From: Sedimentibacter sp. MB35-C1
GTDB lineage: Bacteria > Bacillota > Clostridia > Tissierellales > Sedimentibacteraceae
Assembly: GCF_030913635.1 (NCBI RefSeq)
Contig: NZ_CP133188.1
Coordinates: 186,001 to 250,000, forward strand
Direction: 5' to 3'
Length of the DNA stretch: 64,000 nt
Shown here: positions 17,365 to 25,570 of the stretch, piece by piece
Layout: the number at the start of each line of letters is the position of its first letter
Numbering within the stretch: the stretch's first letter is position 1
Program-made: the position numbers and the translations under genes
The notes under the pieces: generated by a model
The model's database searches: none
What the model saw: the letters and a program-made list of their open reading frames with translations, nothing else
Told to the model about the DNA's origin: nothing

Positions 17365-17859
17365 TTAGCCGACGAGCTTACTTCTTCGCTCGACTAATAC
17401 TACATCGTGCCATTTTCCATTATCCATTTTACCAAGTCTTTCTCTATACCCTATTTCCCTAAAGCCACATTTTCTATGTAGATTCAAGCTGGAGGTATTC
17501 TCTTTAATAATTCCTGATTGCAGGGTCCAATACCCGTTTTCTTCTGAGAGTTCAATTAATTTTTCCAGAAGCGCTGTTCCAACTTTTTGACCTCGATACT
17601 GCTTATTGATATAGATGCTTACTTCTGCAACTCCAGCATAAACACACCGACTGGATACAGGTGATAAAGCTGCCCAACCCAGGATGATGTCACCTGTTCT
17701 GGCTACCAGGCGGCAGGATTTGCAATGTCCTTTATCCCATTCTTCCCAGCTCGGCGCCTCACTTTGAAACGTAGCTATTTTGGTCATAATTCCTTCTGCA
17801 TAAATTTTTGCAACCTGTGACCAGTCAGATGCTTTCATCACTTCAACTTCATAATCCAT
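17365..17859 (-). CDS. GNAT acetyltransferase, phosphinothricin/ArsN-like
   Basis: The 164-residue GNAT enzyme is of the phosphinothricin acetyltransferase group: YAEGIMTKIATFQSE at the start, VYAGVAEVSIYINKQYRGQK for the acetyl-CoA site (R/Q-x-x-G), and NTSSLNLHRKCGFREIG near the end. The ATG at 17857-17859 has a G-run ribosome site; a longer frame would overlap arsM. It follows arsM by 10 bp in a MarR-arsM operon. In other bacteria arsN genes beside arsM encode relatives that acetylate the organoarsenical arsinothricin, so that is the favoured role; glufosinate-like compounds are the alternative. Confidence 0.8.
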   Translation of the reverse strand: MDYEVEVMKASDWSQVAKIYAEGIMTKIATFQSEAPSWEEWDKGHCKSCRLVARTGDIILGWAALSPVSSRCVYAGVAEVSIYINKQYRGQKVGTALLEKLIELSEENGYWTLQSGIIKENTSSLNLHRKCGFREIGYRERLGKMDNGKWHDVVLVERRSKLVG

Positions 17860-17869
17860 ATTCCCCCCC

Positions 17870-18685
17870 CTATTTATATGCTTTAACATGTGCACCTGCA
17901 AAAGCTCCATCTAATGCTTCTTCATCCATTTTAGAGTAAATGTTGCCTAATTTTTTAGATACTGCAATCTCTTTGATAACATCCTTAGTGTAGATATTTA
18001 CAGGGGTGATCTCAATCTCTTTAAAGCCAATCTTTTTCAGAATTATTTCGTATTCCTCCACTGTTAATGCACCTGAAATACAGCCTACCCACATCTGAAT
18101 GTTCTGCCTTATTTCATCTGAAACAGGTTTCAATTGAACGATATCCGCTATGGCAAGCCTGCCGCCTTTTTTCAGAACACGGTAAGCCTCTCCCAAGGCA
18201 TCTTCCTTGCTTTCACTCAAATTAATTACGCAATTTGAGGTAACAACATCAACGGTTTCATCCTGCATAGGAATATCCTCTATATATCCTTTGATGAATT
18301 CCACATTTTTTGCGCCGCTTTTTTTCTTATTCTGATTTGCTAATTCCAACATTTCATCAGTCATATCAAGACCATAGACTTTCCCAGTTTCACCTACATA
18401 TTTCGATGAGATCAGGACATCGATACCTCCGCCGCTGCCCAGGTCAAGTACAGTTTCACCCGGCTGCAAATTTGCAAGCACAAGTGGATTGGCACACCCT
18501 AAAGATGCATTAATTGCTTCAACAGGTATCCCTGCTGTAAAATCTTCAGAATACAAAACGGATTCTTTCGCTGTATCGCCACAGCATGATGTTTTGCATC
18601 CACAGGACATTTTTGCATTTTCGCTTACCTTTTTTGCAATACCGCCATAATACGTTTTAATTTCATCCTGAATACTCTTTTCCAT
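17870..18685 (-). CDS. arsM: Arsenite S-adenosylmethionine methyltransferase
   Basis: The 271-residue class I methyltransferase has the SAM loop VLDLGSGGGIDV. Cys64 (SLGCANP), Cys152 (TSNCVINL) and Cys202 (GCISGAL) correspond to the three cysteines that hold As(III), with the usual 50-residue gap between the last two. The N-terminus adds CGCKTSCC (28-35), a further possible arsenic site common in bacterial ArsM. It methylates arsenite to mono- to trimethyl forms, giving volatilisation or, in anaerobes, toxic trivalent products. It lies 43 bp behind a Cys-rich MarR gene. Confidence 0.92.
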   Translation of the reverse strand: MEKSIQDEIKTYYGGIAKKVSENAKMSCGCKTSCCGDTAKESVLYSEDFTAGIPVEAINASLGCANPLVLANLQPGETVLDLGSGGGIDVLISSKYVGETGKVYGLDMTDEMLELANQNKKKSGAKNVEFIKGYIEDIPMQDETVDVVTSNCVINLSESKEDALGEAYRVLKKGGRLAIADIVQLKPVSDEIRQNIQMWVGCISGALTVEEYEIILKKIGFKEIEITPVNIYTKDVIKEIAVSKKLGNIYSKMDEEALDGAFAGAHVKAYK

Positions 18686-18728
18686 AATAACTTACCTCCT
18701 GTTAAAAAATTTATTGAATTGAAATTAC

Positions 18729-19169
18729 TTAACAACAATTGTTACTTTCGACAGCTTCTTTAAAAAGTTGTAAACTCTCAATCACTTGGCTCCTTTTGTT
18801 TTCCGGAATTGAATTGAAGATGCATTTATAATATTCATCCATACTTTCTTCAATATTTCTGAATACACTACTACCTTTTTCAGTTAACTGAATAATTACA
18901 TAACGTCTGTTCTCCATATCTATATCCCGGATAACCAGGTTCGATTTAACTAGATTATTGATAGTTCGGCTCATTGTACTTTTATCTAAGCCCAACAAGC
19001 TTGCCAGGTCAACTAATGAAATCTTTTCTTTTCGTCCGATTTCAACTATGGCATGGCACTGTGCTAAGCTAACCCCACAGCAGGAGGCATCGTTTTTTTC
19101 CAGAGCGCCTAAATCTCTGACAAGTATTCGAATTAACTCACGCAAAACTTCACTTCCTTGATTTATCAT
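18729..19169 (-). CDS. MarR-family repressor, probable arsenic sensor
   Basis: The 146-residue winged-helix regulator has the recognition region LASLLGLDKSTMSRTINNL and wing (DMENRRYVIIQLTEKG). Unusual for MarR, it has Cys30-Cys31 and Cys38 near the N-terminus and ends in NNCC (145-146), cysteine pairs suited to bind As(III). ArsR proteins usually fill this role, so a MarR sensor is an inference from context. A 10-bp-arm inverted repeat overlaps its promoter. The start follows GAGGTGATGAA. Confidence 0.85.
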   Translation of the reverse strand: MINQGSEVLRELIRILVRDLGALEKNDASCCGVSLAQCHAIVEIGRKEKISLVDLASLLGLDKSTMSRTINNLVKSNLVIRDIDMENRRYVIIQLTEKGSSVFRNIEESMDEYYKCIFNSIPENKRSQVIESLQLFKEAVESNNCC

Positions 19170-19186
19170 TTCATCACCTCACAATC

Positions 19187-19223
19187 ATAATATCATACAA
19201 CAGTTGTATTTTGCAACTGTTGT
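19187..19223 (-). promoter_or_regulatory. Promoter and operator of the arsenic operon
   Basis: On the minus strand, -35 TTGCAA (19211-19216) and -10 TATTAT (19187-19192) are 18 bp apart. The perfect inverted repeat ACAACAGTTG-N7-CAACTGTTGT (19197-19223) covers the -35 and spacer, as expected for a MarR operator. Confidence 0.7.
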
Positions 19224-19344
19224 TTTTTATTTTTATTCTATTTTTAATTTTTAAAGTCAAAGCTTCACCTTCATAGTTCAAAATAAACTCACATATAGCA
19301 CACCGTCAGTCCTCTCACAACCTTTTTAATACACAATGTCAAAT

Positions 19345-19376
19345 AAAAGTCCACACCATTTATGGTGCAGACTTTT
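19345..19376 (-). terminator. Hairpin terminator after the DHHW gene
   Basis: AAAAGTC-CA-CACCAT / ATGGTG-CA-GACTTTT folds with a 2-base loop and an A/T-rich stem base on both sides, so it can work in either direction. Confidence 0.5.
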
Positions 19377-19476
19377 AGCTTATGCAGTAGTATAAGAGCT
19401 CTAAATTTTATTTTGCATCAGTAAATATTTAATTTTAAATATTGATATACAGTAAAAATTCTAAATTTTATGCAAA

Positions 19477-20577
19477 TTACTTAAGCATTGTACTGTTGTT
19501 TATAATTGAAGTATTATATAAAAACAGTACATCTTGATCATCAAAAGTTATGAAATCTCCAATCATATCAGAGCTAATATATCTTAAATCTACAAGTGTA
19601 ATCTTACTGTACGCATCAAGTAAAAGCGGCGCTAGACTACTTGCAAATGAATCTCTAAAAATTATCAATTCACTATCTGCCTGAGTATTATTATTATATA
19701 TTTCTACTATTGGTTTAGCTCCAGATAAAAACACATCATAAGAATCTACACCTAATAAATTTTTTTCATCATATATTTCTGTTTCTACCGGAGTTGATAC
19801 AGAATCGTCATAATAAAATACAGAAGCGTTGTTAAGCGTCTCGCTAACTAAATAACTAAGTGTGTCTGGAGCAATAGGCAAGGCCGCCTGACCATAGTAT
19901 GAACCATAAAAAGGATAATACTCTGTCTTTTTATAATCCATATCAATAGAATTATAATTTGGATTCATAGTAGCAGCAAGTTTATCAGCGACTTTAATAA
20001 TGCTTTCTTGTTTCCAGTGCAAGTCAGTTCTATAATAATCATCTAACGAAAGAATATCAAACAATGATATATATTTCATATTTGCCACCCTGTCATTTAG
20101 TGTATTCAGCATATCTTCATAGTCAATGAATAGATGCTCATCATCATTTCTTACAAAATAATTTTTGTCAGGAATTACAGAGTAGTATACATTCATGTCC
20201 TTAAGGTATGCTTCATAAATAGAATTAAGCTTTTTTGTCATATTTACCACACTTGCTTTACGATATGGATATTCCATTTTAAACACATGATCATTTTGCA
20301 AATAAATATCATGCTGATCAGAAAGGCCAAATAAATAAAAACCTGCTGATGTTTTTAAAGTTCTAAAGTAATCTCTGAAAACTATTTGATCAAGTGCATA
20401 TTTTTCATATTTTTTTATAAACTCACCGTCTTTTATTGTATGCCATGACAAGGTAGGAAATTGTGTTAGCTTTCTACGTTCACTTTTTGAGACCTCCTTA
20501 GCGGGCAAAATGCTATTTAAAAGAAGCATTGCTATTAATATTCCCGTAAACGAAAGTGATATAATCTTATGTTTCAT
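19477..20577 (-). CDS. DHHW-family (AlgX/AlgJ-like) extracytoplasmic protein
   Basis: The 366-residue protein has an N-terminal signal-anchor (ISLSFTGILIAMLLLNSIL) and the AlgX/SGNH-like domain of DHHW proteins: RKLTQFPTLSW, DQIVFRDYFR, and the motif YRTDLHWKQE that names the family. AlgX/AlgJ relatives work with AlgI-type MBOAT acyltransferases in O-acetylating exported polysaccharides. The MBOAT gene is 10 bp upstream, so they form a pair. It probably takes the acyl group outside the membrane and passes it to a surface glycan. The glycan is unknown. Confidence 0.85.
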   Translation of the reverse strand: MKHKIISLSFTGILIAMLLLNSILPAKEVSKSERRKLTQFPTLSWHTIKDGEFIKKYEKYALDQIVFRDYFRTLKTSAGFYLFGLSDQHDIYLQNDHVFKMEYPYRKASVVNMTKKLNSIYEAYLKDMNVYYSVIPDKNYFVRNDDEHLFIDYEDMLNTLNDRVANMKYISLFDILSLDDYYRTDLHWKQESIIKVADKLAATMNPNYNSIDMDYKKTEYYPFYGSYYGQAALPIAPDTLSYLVSETLNNASVFYYDDSVSTPVETEIYDEKNLLGVDSYDVFLSGAKPIVEIYNNNTQADSELIIFRDSFASSLAPLLLDAYSKITLVDLRYISSDMIGDFITFDDQDVLFLYNTSIINNSTMLK

Positions 20578-20587
20578 CCTATACCTC

Positions 20588-21988
20588 CTAAAATCTAAAA
20601 TATAAAAATGGCTGAAATGAGGAATCTACCAAATATCCTACAGATAATAAAAGCAGAATAATCAGCAATACAGGCTCAATATAATCGGCAATCTTTTTAA
20701 AAGTTTGATTAATAGTTATTTTTCGAAAAATGGCGCTTGGAATATCTGTAGAAAAAACTATTGAAATAACCAAGACACCAAAATAGCTGTGTAAATAATA
20801 AAGACTTTCAGCTGAAATTAATGGAATATTCGTCAATCCAATCATGGATTTTATAAATGTAGCCGCATCAGCAATGCTGTTATTAAACAGTACAAAGCTT
20901 AAAACAACAATTAATATGGTATATATATGTGAGAAAAAAGATGGAATTTTTTCAAGCACCTTTAACATGAAAAGTTTCTCAAACATTAATGCTATGCCAA
21001 AAAGAAGTCCCCATAAAACAAAATTCCAGTCTGCACCATGCCAAAAACCAGTTAATCCCCAAACCACAAACAAATTAAATATCCATCGTAATTTACCCTG
21101 ACGATTTCCGCCTAAAGGTATATATAGATAGTCTCTAAACCAACTTCCCAGGGAAATATGCCACCTGCGCCAAAATTCAGTAATACTTTTTGAACAAAAT
21201 GGATGGTCAAAATTTTCCAAAAAATGAAATCCAAACATACGACCCATACCAATAGCCATATCACTGTATCCAGAAAAATCAAAGTATATCTGCAAAGAAA
21301 ACGCAATAGCACCCAACCAATAATATAATACAGATGGCTGATTGGTTTGTGTAGCAAGTGTCCATAAGTTTGCAATTTGATCTGCTATAAGCAGCTTTTT
21401 GGATAATCCAAATATAAAGCGTCGCACCCCATATGAAAAATCAGCAAAGCTATGTGTACGTTCAGCAAGCTCATTATTCACCGTTTGATATCGGACAATT
21501 GGTCCTGCTATAAGCTGTGGAAAAAGTGAAATATATAAGGATAAATTTATAATATTCTTTTGTGCTTTAACTTCTCTTCGGTACACATCTATAATATAGC
21601 TGATTGCTTGAAATGTATAAAAGCTAATACCTATTGGAAGTGCAAGCTTTAAAAGCGGTATATCCGTGGAAAACAACGTATTAATATTCTTAATAGTAAA
21701 ATCCGCATATTTGAATAATCCAATCAGTGTAATATTCACAGAAATAGCAATACCTGTAACCATTTTTCTTAATATCAATTGATTGCATCGTTCAATTAAT
21801 ATACCAAATATATAATTCAACACTATTGAAAAAAGAAATATAAATACATATTTTGGCTCACCGCAAAAATAAAACACCAAACTTGCCATAAGAAGAACCA
21901 TATTTTTTACTTTGTACGGAACAGCAAAGTATATGATTATTACTAAAGGTAAAAAGTAAAACAAGAATGTAATACTGGAAAAAACCAT
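20588..21988 (-). CDS. MBOAT O-acyltransferase, AlgI/DltB-like
   Basis: The 466-residue protein has about ten membrane helices. It has the family signature: FDFSGYSDMAIGMGRMFGF, ITEFWRRWHISLGSWFRDYL, IPLGGNRQG, and LTGFWHGADWNF with the catalytic His. It moves acetyl groups across the membrane for polysaccharide acetylation. The DHHW protein follows, and a lipoprotein gene precedes, separated by a weak hairpin. DltB is the alternative family, but no dltA or dltC is near, and the DHHW partner favours AlgI-type. Confidence 0.92.
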   Translation of the reverse strand: MVFSSITFLFYFLPLVIIIYFAVPYKVKNMVLLMASLVFYFCGEPKYVFIFLFSIVLNYIFGILIERCNQLILRKMVTGIAISVNITLIGLFKYADFTIKNINTLFSTDIPLLKLALPIGISFYTFQAISYIIDVYRREVKAQKNIINLSLYISLFPQLIAGPIVRYQTVNNELAERTHSFADFSYGVRRFIFGLSKKLLIADQIANLWTLATQTNQPSVLYYWLGAIAFSLQIYFDFSGYSDMAIGMGRMFGFHFLENFDHPFCSKSITEFWRRWHISLGSWFRDYLYIPLGGNRQGKLRWIFNLFVVWGLTGFWHGADWNFVLWGLLFGIALMFEKLFMLKVLEKIPSFFSHIYTILIVVLSFVLFNNSIADAATFIKSMIGLTNIPLISAESLYYLHSYFGVLVISIVFSTDIPSAIFRKITINQTFKKIADYIEPVLLIILLLLSVGYLVDSSFQPFLYFRF

Positions 21989-22029
21989 GATTATGAATTC
22001 CTTTCTAAGATGACTTACATTGTTTAAAA

Positions 22030-22062
22030 AACACCCCTTCTAAAAAAACTAGATGGAGTGTT
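22030..22062 (-). terminator. Weak hairpin between lipoprotein and MBOAT genes
   Basis: Imperfect ACACTCC / GGGGTGT pairing on the minus strand followed by TTTTTT. It may partially stop transcripts after the lipoprotein gene. Confidence 0.4.
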
Positions 22063-22085
22063 TCTATTTTTAAACAATTATTATT

Positions 22086-22610
22086 TTATTTTGAAAGTTC
22101 TAAAAATGCATTGTGATATTCTTCGGACATTTCATCCATAATAAGAATAATCGTATTGCCAATATTATCCACAATTACATTTTCAGGCTCAACCCCAACA
22201 CAAATCCACTTTCTTGGATCTACATTTGTTTTAATATCATTCATTATATTTGTTACATCACTTCCATCTTTTGCTCGCATCAATACAATTGAATGGGCGA
22301 AAGAACCCATCATAGGTTCTGATGCAATGCCTTCTGTATACTCAATGTTATTTGTACCGAGAAAATACTCAATATTTTCAGCATTAATTTCTGTTTGAGC
22401 AAGTTTTGGCGTTTCAAGCCCTGCCTTTTCATAAATCTTATCAAGTATAGAACTTAAAGATTCTGAGTCCAGTGGATTCTCATTTACCGAAGGATTCCCC
22501 CCCGATTCTCCAGTAGTGGGTTCACTTTTTGAACAAGCCACTACAGTTACTGCAAGTATACCTAATAAAACTAATGATCCTATTCTTTTTAAAATATTAT
22601 TTTTTTTCAT
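22086..22610 (-). CDS. Small lipoprotein of the acyltransferase cluster
   Basis: The 174-residue protein has a lipoprotein signal (VLLGILAVTVVAC, lipid Cys26), a Ser/Gly/Asn linker and an alpha/beta domain of unknown function (for example FAHSIVLMRAKDGSDV, NTIILIMDEMSEEY). It resembles a family of clostridial lipoproteins with repeated metabolite- or peptide-binding-like folds that occur with AlgI/DHHW genes, but I cannot name it. It shares orientation with the MBOAT gene 97 bp downstream and has its own promoter with direct repeats. Confidence 0.75.
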   Translation of the reverse strand: MKKNNILKRIGSLVLLGILAVTVVACSKSEPTTGESGGNPSVNENPLDSESLSSILDKIYEKAGLETPKLAQTEINAENIEYFLGTNNIEYTEGIASEPMMGSFAHSIVLMRAKDGSDVTNIMNDIKTNVDPRKWICVGVEPENVIVDNIGNTIILIMDEMSEEYHNAFLELSK

Positions 22611-22743
22611 AAAGCCTCCAAATATTTATTCTAATTTTTATATATATTTAGACGCTACAACAAATAAGAAGTTCCATAATATTATTACCAGTATGAACAA
22701 TAACTGGAATCATAATTAATTTAAACCATAAGTGTTTTTATTT

Positions 22744-22784
22744 ATTATACCATGCCATCAATGACATTTGTGGTATCAATGACA
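22744..22784 (-). promoter_or_regulatory. Lipoprotein promoter with tandem direct repeats
   Basis: A minus-strand -10 TATAAT (22744-22749) lacks a good -35. Instead TGTCATTGAT occurs twice (22757-22766 and 22775-22784, period 18), where an activator would bind. Confidence 0.45.
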
Positions 22785-22821
22785 CTTTTACATTATCTAT
22801 TTTTCAACGTAATAAAAAATA

Positions 22822-22852
22822 AAGATGACAAGCCTATATGACCTGTCATCTT
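22822..22852. terminator. Hairpin with 9-bp arms
   Basis: AAGATGACA / TGTCATCTT with a 13-base loop. No long T-run follows; function unclear. Confidence 0.35.
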
Positions 22853-22985
22853 CTGACATAATACTTTTCGGTTTCACCCCGAAAAAATATCGATAATAAT
22901 TTTACTTTTTTACAAAAGACTTATTTCACTCTCATGACACTATAATCGTGAATTTTATTAAATTTTGACTTTTGCCCTTTTTTCG

Positions 22986-23014
22986 TTGACAATTACCGCA
23001 AAGTGCCTTATGAT
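22986..23014 (+). promoter_or_regulatory. Promoter of the MATE leader transcript
   Basis: -35 TTGACA (22986-22991), 17 bp, -10 TATGAT (23009-23014). Transcription should begin near 23021, giving a leader of about 380 bases before the MATE start. Confidence 0.75.
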
Positions 23015-23020
23015 ATAGTC

Positions 23021-23403
23021 AAAGATTATGAAAGGGTGAACACAATGAAGTTATTTGGAAAATCCGGTATTGTAAAAGGCTCCACACAACTCGATATGAT
23101 AAAACATTGTGCGGAGCCCAATCAAATTAAGTAAATATTTATTTGATAGATGATTTCAGCACAATCAATTTAAGCTTAAGCTTATGTTGGTTGTTTTGTG
23201 ATGCTCTTTTAGATAAATAAATATTGAATTTGAATATTTGGCCGTAGACAATGTTTTGTCTGCGGCCTTTTGCTATGCTATTTTTAAGAACTAATTATGT
23301 ATATTGGCATAATTAGTATAAAAGCAGAGGGCTTACACCTACGGGTGTATAGTTCCCTCTGCTTTTTTGTTTATATTTTAAAAGAAAAGGATGTAGTCTA
23401 AAA
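23021..23403 (+). promoter_or_regulatory. Structured attenuator leader of the MATE gene
   Basis: In order: leader peptide 23045-23134; hairpin 23078-23118 over its second half; long AT-rich stem 23134-23144 with 23215-23225; terminator 23240-23271 (12-bp arms, tetraloop, TTTT); stem CTAATTATG/CATAATTAG 23291-23316; terminator 23321-23368 (11-bp arms plus inner TACACC/GGTGTA, six T). The layout fits ribosome-controlled transcription attenuation, as known for several antibiotic resistance genes. Confidence 0.7.
23045..23134 (+). CDS. 29-residue leader peptide
   Basis: ATG (23045) follows AAAGGG by about nine bases and opens 29 codons starting MKLFGKSGIVKG and ending EPNQIK. Its second half lies in the first hairpin, so ribosome stalling would change leader folding. 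No homologue known to me; the regulatory role is inferred from position. Confidence 0.6.
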   Translation: MKLFGKSGIVKGSTQLDMIKHCAEPNQIK

Positions 23404-24762
23404 ATGGAAAACTCAGAACAGGATTTAACAATTGGAAGTGTACCAAAAAAACTTATAAAATTTGCAATGCCCTTATTTGTTGCTAATTTGCTCCAATCAT
23501 TTTACAGCATTGTAGATATGTTGGTTGTTGGTCGAATAGTTGGGAGCACTGGGCTTGCAGCAATCAGCAATGCCTCAATGATTAGCTTTATCATTAACTC
23601 AATTTGTATTGGCGTGACAATGGGCGGCACAGTATTAGTTGCTCAGTATAAAGGAGCTAATGATGAACAGGGTCAGAAAAAGACGATAGGAACCTTGTTT
23701 ACAATATCTGTCATTGCTTCGATTATCGTTACCGTGATAGGGCTACTTGTATATAAGCCCGTGTTTGAACTTCTCGGCGTGCCGTCTGCTTCTATGAAAG
23801 ACGCTTGCGATTATATGCTGATAATATGTTTAGGAACATTTTTTGTGTTTGGATACAACGCTGTCTGCTCAATTATGAAAGGATTTGGCGACTCAAAAAG
23901 TTCACTCTATTTTATTGCAGTGGCTACTGTCGTTAATATTTTTCTTGATTTGATTCTAGTTGGGCCTTTTGGATTGGGGACAAAAGGTACTGCATATGCA
24001 ACAGTTTTTTCACAAGGCATTTCTCTCATAATTTCAATTGTTTGCTTGCGACGCAGCGGTTTTATTTTTGATTTCAAGTTGCAAAGTTTTGACATTGATA
24101 TGGACAAACTGATTGCCATTTTGAAAGTAGGATTACCCACTGCAATTCAAATGGTAGTTGTTAATATTTCGTATCTCTTGATTACAGGTATGCTCAATCA
24201 CTTTGGCGTCTCGGTAGCAGCAGCTTCGGGAATCGGATTAAAAGTAACTACTTTTGCCGGTATGCCTTGTTGGGCGCTTGGTCAAGCGGTTACTACTATG
24301 GTAGGACAAAATATAGGAGCGAAAAACATTGAACGTGTTCAACATACTACGACAATAGGACTGCGTTTGAATATAATCATTACTTTACTTGTTGTGATAC
24401 TTGTACAGATATTTGCAAAACCTATTGTAATGCTTTTTGAACCAGAAAATTTAGGGGTGATTCAAGAAGGCGTTTTATATTTAAGAATATGCTGCTCAAT
24501 AAACAGTTTGATTTACGCGGCGATGTATACTTTTGACTCCTTTGCTATTGGTATTGGGGCTGCAAACATAGCCATGTGTAATGCACTGTTAGATGCAGTC
24601 ATTGTACGTTTACCTATAAGCTGGTCGTTAGCTTTTGTACTTCATTATGGTTTTACAGGAATTTATATAGGACAGGCACTTTCTCCGATATTGCCGGCTA
24701 TCGTTGGTACAATTTATTTTTATCGGAAAGGATGGAGACATAAAAAGTTTTCACATAGTTAA
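23404..24762 (+). CDS. MATE-family multidrug efflux transporter
   Basis: The 452-residue protein has twelve predicted membrane helices in two related halves. The N-terminal motif AMPLFVANLLQSFYSIVDML and VAQYKGAND are typical of NorM/DinF-type MATE pumps, as is GQAVTTMVGQNIGAKN in the second half. It exports cationic drugs using Na+ or H+. The gene has its own promoter and a long attenuator leader, so expression is probably induced by a translation inhibitor. Only a weak AAAAGGATG precedes the start by about ten bases. A serine recombinase relic downstream suggests arrival on a mobile element. Confidence 0.9.
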   Translation: MENSEQDLTIGSVPKKLIKFAMPLFVANLLQSFYSIVDMLVVGRIVGSTGLAAISNASMISFIINSICIGVTMGGTVLVAQYKGANDEQGQKKTIGTLFTISVIASIIVTVIGLLVYKPVFELLGVPSASMKDACDYMLIICLGTFFVFGYNAVCSIMKGFGDSKSSLYFIAVATVVNIFLDLILVGPFGLGTKGTAYATVFSQGISLIISIVCLRRSGFIFDFKLQSFDIDMDKLIAILKVGLPTAIQMVVVNISYLLITGMLNHFGVSVAAASGIGLKVTTFAGMPCWALGQAVTTMVGQNIGAKNIERVQHTTTIGLRLNIIITLLVVILVQIFAKPIVMLFEPENLGVIQEGVLYLRICCSINSLIYAAMYTFDSFAIGIGAANIAMCNALLDAVIVRLPISWSLAFVLHYGFTGIYIGQALSPILPAIVGTIYFYRKGWRHKKFSHS

Positions 24763-24774
24763 TCAGTAAAAATC

Positions 24775-24827
24775 GAAATCACCTGCTGAATGGCAATAAA
24801 AAAAGCCGTAGTTCAGCAGATGATTTC
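24775..24827 (+). terminator. Hairpin after the MATE gene
   Basis: 16-base arms (GAAATCACCTGCTGAA and near-complement) with a 21-base loop that itself has GGC/GCC. No T-run follows, but it is well placed to protect or end the MATE transcript. Confidence 0.5.
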
Positions 24828-24870
24828 GTACGCCCATTATTTGTTGTAGAAGCTTTGGAGAATAGCCACT

Positions 24871-25137
24871 ATGTGCAAGAAAATTTATCTACATCTTTTA
24901 ATAATGGGTAGTTCAAACTTTGATAAAGTGTATGATAAAATCAGCGATGAAGAGAAAAAATCTCTAATTTCTTCGCTAATCAAAGAAATAGAGATTTTTC
25001 CATGTGATGAGGCTAAATTGCCTTTGAAGTCTATTTTATTCAATTTTCCTGTTTATAAAGATGGTGGAGATGTTTGTGGGTTTTTGTGGGACAAAAGTAC
25101 GCACGTCTCCACATGCGTTGAAGCGACAAAAATGATG
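24871..25137 (+). pseudogene. Large serine recombinase 3'-end relic
   Basis: The reading frame matches the C-terminal tail of clostridial site-specific serine recombinases: FDKVYDKISDEEKKSLISSL, then EIEIFPCDEAKLPLKS and FNFPVYKDGGDVCGFLWDKS. The catalytic N-terminal domain and most of the recombinase domain are missing, and the last residues have drifted. A second, more eroded tail lies at 39.4 kb. Confidence 0.75.
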
Positions 25138-25258
25138 TCAAAAGTATATGTTACATCCTTGGTGGAAAGAATAATATATGATTTTCTATTACTTTTCTTC
25201 CAATTTTTTTACTGTATCTATACCGATTTTTTCAATTGCTTCTAACTGTCGAATAGCT
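25131..25258. repeat. Dispersed recombinase-tail repeat, copy 1
   Basis: About 125 bp similar to 39423-39548, starting AATGATGTCAA. On the minus strand it contains the end of another gene (QLEAIEKIGIDTVKKLEEK, stop), so two mobile-element genes once converged here. Confidence 0.65.
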
Positions 25259-25290
25259 AATTTATTCAAGAAGACATCGGAAGAAGACAT

Positions 25291-25302
25291 CGGGACGTTT
25301 CG
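25291..25302. repeat. REP-like motif
   Basis: CGGGACGTTTCG shares its core with the repeats next to the RAYT gene at 40.2 kb. Confidence 0.45.
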
Positions 25303-25515
25303 CCTGTCTTGGTTTATTCCTCTAAGCCTATACTATATATATCACCGTAATCCTTTTCTCCTGCTACTCTTTGCATATTCGCTCGTTTAAATTATTATAT
25401 AGGGACGGGGTTATTGTAACATTACATTTTCTGAATTATTCTACTATGTTGATTCCGCACTGCTTTTTGCCAATAACTCAGTATCCTTGTCTTGATAAGA
25501 TACATGAAGATATGT

Positions 25516-25555
25516 GAAACGTCCCCGTGTCTTATGAAACGTCCCCGTGTCTTAT
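25516..25555. repeat. Tandem pair of 20-bp REP-like units
   Basis: Two identical units beginning GAAACGTCCCCGTG lie head to tail just downstream of the KDG kinase stop. The core GGGACGTTTC (other strand) recurs around the RAYT gene. Confidence 0.65.
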
Positions 25556-25570
25556 TTAAATCTGCATATG

